From contig QYAI01000017.1 in the NCBI GenBank assembly GCA_003988855.1, positions 124,001 to 188,000 on the forward strand: a stretch of 64,000 nucleotides of DNA, read 5' to 3'. Below the pieces are notes generated by a model. It was not told where the DNA came from, searched no databases, and worked only from the letters and a program-made list of their open reading frames with translations. Below are positions 57,889-64,000 of this stretch, piece by piece. The position numbers and the translations under genes were made by a program. The stretch comes from Arachnopeziza araneosa. Its lineage: Eukaryota > Ascomycota > Leotiomycetes > Helotiales > Arachnopezizaceae. Each line of letters starts with the position of its first letter. Position 1 is the stretch's first letter.

Positions 57889-59408
57889 ATGCCTTCTGCA
57901 GTGGTTCCAGAGAATGCAATGCTCTTTACGCCGCCGGCCCCCAATAGTCACTCGACTCTGAAGAATGGCTCCACTCCCAAGAATGGCTTCAACAAATCCG
58001 AGTATTTGCTCGACCGAAATCTCCACAAGGCCTTCCCGGTTGTCACTCGGGCCAAGGGGATTCACCTTTACTTAGCCGACGGACGAACCATCACCGATGC
58101 CTCTGCTGGTGCAGCTGTCTCCTGTCTTGGACATGGAAACCAGAGAGTTGCGAATGCCATGATTGCACAGATGGCCACTGGCGTCTCATATGCATCATCG
58201 GCCTTTTGGGCGAATCAAGTAGCCGAAGATCTCTGCGAGGAACTCATTGCGGGTACACAAAGAAAAATGTCAAGGGTTTACCTGACGGGTTCTGGTCAGT
58301 CTTCTCTCGCCTTTGTGAAACTTTCTCCATGTCTAATATCATTCTGACTACAGGATCTGAGGCAATGGAGTCTGCTATCAAGTTGGCGAGACAATACTTC
58401 TACGAGGAAAACAACGCAACACCCCGTGTGAATTTTATAGCACGCGAGGGATCATACCATGGTAACACCACCGGTGCACTCTCAGTTTCTGGACACACTG
58501 GCCGTCGTGCGCCATATCTCCCCTTTTTAATGAACAGTGTTCATTTTGTTTCCCCCTGCAATGCATACAGACAACGCCTTGATGGGGAGACGGATCAGGC
58601 TTTTGTTGTCCGAAAGGCTGCTGAGCTTGAGGCAAAGTTTCAAGAACTTGGTCCAGAAACCGTCATTGGTTTTATTGCGGAACCGGTTGTTGGCGCCGCC
58701 TTGGGTTGTGTTCCTTCGGTTCCGGGGTACCTGAAAGCAATGAGTGAAGTGTGCCACAAACACGGCGCGCTATTCATCCTTGATGAGGTTATGAGCGGCA
58801 TGGGACGCTGTGGGACCTTGCACGCCTGGCAAGCGGATGGTGTCGTTCCAGACATTCAAACCATGGCGAAAGGTCTTGGTGGAGGGTACCAACCAATTGG
58901 AGGAGTCATCGCCTCGCATAAGGTCGTTAATAGATTGCTCGATGGTAGTGGCCAATTTATTCATGGGCAGACCTACCAGGGTATGCCAATTCAGGCCGCC
59001 GCTGCACTTGCCGTCCAACAAATCTTGCGAGAGAATAATCTTGTTGAGAATGTTGCTATTCAAGGCGCATATCTCGGCCAACGCCTGAAGGCTGCCCTAG
59101 GCGACCATCCCAACGTCGGAGATATCCGTGGTCGAGGACTTTTCTGGGGACTGGAGTTTGTCAAAGACAAAGAGACTAAGCAGCCATTCGATTCAAAGCT
59201 CCAGGTCGCTCAAAAGATCTCAAATGCTGCTCTCACCCCACCGTTCAATATGACTCTATACCCTGGTCAAGGTACAGCTGGCGGCAACGAAGGTGATCAT
59301 ATTATCATTTGTCCTCCTTACATTGTCACGAAAGAAGATATTGACTTCATTGTCAAGACGACCACAGAGGTCGTCCAGCAAGTTTTTGCCAAGATTGGCA
59401 ACTTGTAG
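57889..59408 (+). CDS. Class-III (omega) PLP-dependent aminotransferase
   Basis: Two exons, 57889-58294 and 58354-59408 with a 59-nt intron, give 1,461 nt and 486 aa. Seen: the N-terminal GIHLYLADGRTITDASAGAAV, CLGHGNQRV, the cofactor-binding TGSGSEAMESAIKLAR, the GSYHGNTTGALSVSGH loop, ILDEVMSGMGRCGTLHA with Asp of the PLP ring contact, the Schiff-base lysine in TMAKGLGGGYQPIG (about residue 307), FIHGQTYQGMPIQAAAALA and GRGLFWGLEF near the end. All catalytic residues are present. The family moves amino groups between omega-amines or beta/gamma-amino acids and oxo-acids; the exact substrate is not readable. No mitochondrial targeting sequence is evident. The ATG at 57889 lies in a longer frame from 57631, but the upstream part is leader-like. 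Confidence 0.92.
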
Positions 59409-60868
59409 TTTGGGAAAACGGCTTGCATTAGATTGTGACGCAAGTCTCATCACGGTGTTTGGGAGGTAGTCTGATTTTATCATTTTCTCAATCATATCCC
59501 TCCATCTATACACGAATTTGATCTATCTTGTTTGCGCTGTCCTTCTTCCGGCAGAAGATGCATTAGACTTTGGATGGCTGGGTCAGAAGAGATAGGCGGG
59601 CGGCAATTTAATTTGTTTCCTCGTTCATGAATGCGGTCTTTTTCTAAATCGTTGCTTTCGATTTCAAATCACAATTTGTATTTAGACCCCTGGTTTTACA
59701 ATGCAGCATAATGCTTTTCTGCGCTCAGTGGAACATATGTGGAAAGATGAGAACAAGATTTCAACCCAAGCAATACGGAAGCAAGGATGCAGCAAATTGA
59801 GAGACGGAAACCTTGAATAAATATCCTCAAACTTATTCAGGTGTAGCGAATGATAGTTTGCGAGATAGGAATTTCAAAACTATCATCTTTAGAAGTTTTA
59901 AATAAGCGGAGCGATTGGAACAATGAGTTAAACATCGAAAAGGCTAGCCAGCTTCTACCCTTTTGAAATTGGGAGTCGTAACATAGTTACTTGAACATGA
60001 AATATGAATATGGGAGGTTAAAGTCTAATAGTTCGATGAGTAGAAGTATGCTAAGTTGTAGAGTGATAGATATTTGGTACGTTGAGTAGAAATTACAAAA
60101 CAAGTCCCTTATGACATTATTACCTAGTTCATATGTCTAAATGATCAATGATGATTTGCGAAGTACCAGAAATTCGACAAATCAGTATCTGAAACAGACT
60201 TCTGAATACAGCAAACCAAAGATGCCGCAGGTAAATTTGTATCGCATTGGTCCACTTAAAAGTCGACTTGACTGTTTTCCGCCTACCTCTTATTCCAAGC
60301 TTATATTTATTCACCTCATGCAATTGGGTCGAGATGTCATTATAGGCTTGCATATTTAAAGGGCAAGTTTTCTGGTTTTAGAGCGGCTGAATATTCTAAA
60401 ACTTCTTGGTTTGATTATCGACTTTCCCTGATGAGCTTTCACTTCCGAAGTTGTTGATAAACGGTATAGAAATCATAACTCTTGTAAGTAATTAGCACGC
60501 GATAGTACGATGGTTAGATATAAATTCCAATGCTGATACCCTTTTAAATAGCCAGACAAGCTTGTATTCTGGCTCTGGCTCCCGTCCATTTTTTACATGG
60601 TCGGGAACCGACTTTGGTAAAAGCGTATCTCTGCTTCGGCCAACGAAGGAAGTCTACCTAGGAACTCGAAAGTATCACAGGTGGTATCTTTTTGATAGCC
60701 TCCCAGTATTGGCCTTGTATGTGTAGCAGTTTTGGGAGTGCTTGAGTCGTTAAGACATGGTGATATTACCTGGAATTGTTCAGATCCTGAGTTTACTCCT
60801 GTCAATATGGCAAACATCGTTTCTTCGCTTAAACATCTTCCTCCAATTTACGGCATAGATTATCCCTG
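59409..60868. other. Intergenic between convergent genes
   Basis: AT-rich. Small frames at 60129-60359 and 60593-60817 lack any resemblance to known proteins. Confidence 0.45.
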
Positions 60869-61520
60869 TCAATTGCTAGCCTTCGTTTCGTCCTCGATAT
60901 CCAGTGCCTTTAGTGCCTCCCGGAAATCCGGTACAGTATCTGCTGCAGTGGCTACTCTTGCCCATCTGACTACACCATATTTGTCAACAGCAAAGCTTCC
61001 GCTAGTCTGCCATCTTGATCCAGTCTCAGTAGGTCGATTCCAAATGTTATCCTTCTTTCCCAGATTGTAGGCACTCCACAGACTCCAAGGATTTAAAACA
61101 TGCCAGACTGAAGAGACCCCTAGACCCCATTTGGCGTAGAGCGCGCGTTCCTGATCAACGATGACCTGAACATCCCATTCCCCACCAACTGATATAATCC
61201 ATTTATCTGTAGATTCGGGCGAAGAATGGGAGATCGCTATGTGCTTGACGTCAGGATGCTTGCTAGCTTGTTCTCGAAGGCAATTGAAGGTTTTCTCAGC
61301 GACTGGAATAGGAACAAGTCAGTGACAGTGATTAAAGATAAAGACTAAACAGACAAGGACATCCACAATGCCGGAGGAACGTAATGATTGTAGGTTTGTA
61401 GTTTGGATTTGGAAAAGGAAGTTGGGCAGTTGTTGGAGCTTTTGCGTCAACTTTTACAAAAGGAGAAAGTTCGATAGATGGGGGACTCATCCAAGAGTTT
61501 AATTCTTGTTGGAAAGTCAT
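60869..61520 (-). CDS. AhpC/TSA-type thioredoxin-fold redox protein (AhpC-TSA_2)
   Basis: Two exons, 61520-61355 and 61302-60869, with a 52-nt intron falling inside the active-site motif, give 600 nt and 199 aa. The spliced motif is FLRHCGCPFAEKTF (Cys 52 and 54), typical of the fungal peroxiredoxin-like AhpC-TSA_2 group; unspliced reading stops just after CGCP. Further: HIAISHSSPESTDKWI, WDVQVIVDQERALYAKWGLG, SVWHVLNPWSLWSA, RWQTSGSFAVDKYGVVRW and DFREALKAL. The thioredoxin fold appears complete. These proteins are presumed cytosolic thiol oxidoreductases with unproved substrates. Divergent from DML1 over 507 bp. Confidence 0.92.
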
Positions 61521-62027
61521 ATTGAGTGATGAGTTAAAGTTAATAGTTACTTTACGAGTTTTGAGACAAAAAGTGTAGCTGGGAGATAGTAGCCATGGAG
61601 TTCATTATCCGTCCACCAATGACGTCTGCGGGGCTCACACCTTCCAGCTTCCACTTTGTCTCAATCACGAGACCCTGAAAAGGGACTATTCATTTCAACT
61701 TAATCATCACTTCTAGACCTGATAAGACTAAAAATTATTACTTGCTTAACATTTGGTTGTGTTATATGAAATAAGATGTTCGACCAGATCACGTGTTGAT
61801 GTTTAACTCTAATTTCGCAGCATTTTCCCCAGGCTCGATCTCACACAACAAAGTGTACGCGCAGTGATTACTTTGATATGTGTTAGAAAGCTTCTATTTT
61901 ATCGAGACAGAGGGTAAGTCTACGTATGTGCATCTTCTCGAGTGACTGCAATATCAAAACCACGTCTCATACGCCGACACACAAGCAGGCCTCTTGTGAG
62001 CAAGCCCGAGGCCTGCACTGATTCACC
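61521..62027. promoter_or_regulatory. Divergent promoter, AhpC/TSA gene / DML1
   Basis: 507 bp between the starts with no coding frame. ATCACGTGTTG at 61788-61798 contains a CACGTG E-box. Confidence 0.5.
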
Positions 62028-63888
62028 ATGCACGAGATAATTACGCTTCAATTAGGGCAAAAAGCTAACTATCTCGCAACCCATTTCTGGAATACTCAGG
62101 TAAGAGGCCTATCTTATAATTGTCAAGATAATTGCTCATATGAAGTTAGGAATCATATTTCACATATTCCAGCGATCAAGAATCCATAGTGGATCATGAC
62201 GTCCACTTCAGGCCGGGCCTGGGAGCTGATGGTGCTGAGACATTCACGCCTAGGACTGTTATCTATGATCTCAAAGGTGGCTTCGGCTCACTAAGAAAGA
62301 TCAATGCATTGTATGAGATTGACGAGCCAGGCGTTCCTCAAGGGCTTTGGTGAGTTTAACAAAAAAGCCCTGATAGCAAGGCTTATTTGAATAGGAATGG
62401 ACCTACTATCGTTCAACGTATGCCACTGATCCAACAGAACCCTTATCAGCAAAGTCTTGAGGAAGGGCTGGAACCGGCAGAGCTTACTACAGATTCTGTC
62501 AAGTTTTGGTCGGACTTCAACCGGGTCTACTTCCATCCTAAATCTATTGTCCAACTCAACGAGTATGAATTGAGTTCTACACTAATGCCTTTTGAGACTT
62601 GGAACGTTGGAGATGAGCTGTTCAACGACCTCGACAAAGAGCATGATCTCCTGGATCGTGATCTAAGACCGTTCGCTGAAGAAGCCGACCACATGCAAGG
62701 AATTCAAATCATGGCTAGTATCGATGATGCTTGGGGTGGTTTTGCTTCCAGATATATGGACCGAATTAGAGATGAGTATGGCAAAACCGCGGTGCACGTT
62801 TGGGGACTCGAAGAAAGGGTTGCTTCAATACCTAGAGTACGACAAATATCCTCCTACCAATTAATACCAGGTATTGACATTTTATAGGACAAACGATTTA
62901 TTAAGCTATCAAATGTGGCTAAGTCTGTGGCGGAGATGTCTCCCCAAGCATCTCTTTTTGTACCGATTACTTTGCCCTCAACGGCTTTACCACCTCCTAT
63001 CGTATTGGATAGCAAATCAAGCTGGCATATATCTGCTCTGTTCTCCACGGCAGTTGAGACCATGAGCCTTCCATCAAGATTGAGACTCCAAAATAGCACC
63101 CGGGAAACGCTTGATCAGCTCGGCAACGCCTTGAACATTAATGGCAACCAAAATATTGCCAAACTTCGCATGAGTATAGATCAAAATAAGGCAATGAATA
63201 GGCATACACCTAGGGATTTAGACGGCCGAGCACAGAGTCGTGACGTGAGACTTCCATCTCAAGAGCGAGGGGTGGAGAGGATGGAAGTCGATGAAGAATC
63301 AAACGAACCAAACACTTTCGACATTGACTTCTTTCCTACCGAAACAGGAGATCAAATCAGAGTCAGGCGACCTATCAAAGAGCCTCATGTTTTCGGGCAG
63401 TCGGAAAGCTGCAGAAGCGAGGACTATTCAAAGTTGAATAAGGAAAGCGAAGTGGACGAAGGTTTCGAGCGAGCTAGGCGGCGAGCTGCAGGACTTCCAA
63501 TAGTCGAAAGGTTAGTAACACTATTTTTTAAAATCAATATGATCGAATGGCGATATGTGTGGTACGAGATCATCACAAATGTTGTTGATTCTTCATGCGC
63601 CTCCTCGTATTCAGACTTACACTAAACAGAAAATGGACTCCCCTGCAGTTTCCCCTGCTTGACAGCTTTCCCCGCATCTACGCCCATAGTAGTACAACTT
63701 CCTCCATCGGCGTCAGTACATCGCTTTCTACTGATAGTACTGTCGCCCTACGAGTGAAGAATCTACAGACGATCATAAGCCGGACAATCGGTATGGATGA
63801 ACGGGAAGCATTGAGCAACTCTTTGGGAGAAATTGCGGAGGCTTACGAGGAGGGTTGGGATAGCGGTTCAGATTCCGATGATGATTGA
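62028..63888 (+). CDS. DML1: DML1/Misato, mitochondrial DNA inheritance protein
   Basis: Five exons, 62028-62099, 62150-62349, 62395-62836, 62888-63510 and 63615-63888 (introns 50, 45, 51 and 104 nt), give 1,611 nt and 536 aa. The N-terminus [20 protein letters not shown] is the diagnostic Misato/tubulin-like start, followed by [87 protein letters not shown] and [21 protein letters not shown]. The C-terminus has [31 protein letters not shown] and an acidic end [13 protein letters not shown]. Yeast Dml1 is needed for mitochondrial DNA inheritance; animal Misato affects mitochondrial shape and TRiC assembly. The fourth intron has two frame-compatible variants: as given, or GTAACA donor at 63517 with acceptor before TTTCCCCTG; both keep PLLDSFPRI. 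Confidence 0.94.
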
Positions 63889-64000
63889 ACAAATATCATT
63901 AATCTGACGATATGTGAATTTTTTTATCACCTTGTATTGAAGGGGGAAACAAGAGACGGTGTGAGATGGTGGCACGACTCGAAGATTCAGGGTCCAACAA
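63889..64000. other. 3' flank of DML1
   Basis: Too short to judge; contains a T-rich stretch at 63919-63928 suitable for 3' processing. Confidence 0.4.

Overview
This is nuclear DNA of a filamentous ascomycete (Pezizomycotina), most likely Leotiomycetes. The genes are broken by many short introns (about 43-107 nt) with GT..AG ends and CTAAC/CTGAC-type branch sites, and families nearly restricted to moulds are present: a LaeA-like methyltransferase, a fungal rhodopsin/PTH11-like membrane protein, a HET domain, DUF7053, DUF2985 and a fungal T5orf172 protein. The class assignment is inference from general resemblance, not from a search. All exon structures were worked out by hand. Each multi-exon model listed as a CDS keeps one reading frame and restores a recognisable family sequence, except the esterase, which carries an apparent frameshift.

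Layout. (A) 1-15 kb is accessory, gene-poor DNA. It holds the 3' part of a LovD/beta-lactamase-like esterase gene, a LaeA-like methyltransferase and a rhodopsin-like seven-helix protein. Then comes a graveyard: a broken HET gene, a pogo/Fot1 transposon relic that lost its catalytic domain, a decayed stretch, a 62-bp minisatellite, a frameshifted coiled-coil gene, and a tRNA-Ala(AGC)-like gene interrupted in its D arm. (B) 15.8-37 kb is mixed: DUF7053 protein, T5orf172 (GIY-YIG fold) protein, bZIP factor, ARMT1/DUF89 damage-control phosphatase, an unresolved S/N-rich gene, a secreted esterase with an apparent frameshift, DUF2985 membrane protein, SEN15 and a Yippee protein. (C) 37-64 kb is mostly conserved genes: ferric reductase (FRE family), a 972-aa uncharacterised protein, CLU1 (clustered mitochondria), a small cysteine-rich membrane protein, an FHA+forkhead factor (Fkh2-like), a class-III aminotransferase, an AhpC/TSA-type redox protein and DML1/Misato.

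No polyketide synthase, NRPS or terpene synthase is present, so the LovD-like, methyltransferase and bZIP genes do not make a biosynthetic cluster here. The only functional pairing that stands out is CLU1 and DML1, both tied to mitochondrial distribution or inheritance, but they are 13 kb apart with unrelated genes between. Divergent promoters lie at 33.7-33.9 kb (DUF2985/SEN15), 44.8-45.3 kb (972-aa protein/CLU1) and 61.5-62.0 kb (AhpC-TSA/DML1). Two long gene-free stretches (21.1-24.2 kb and 53.4-57.9 kb) hold nothing I can name. No CRISPR array, viral gene or intact transposon was found.
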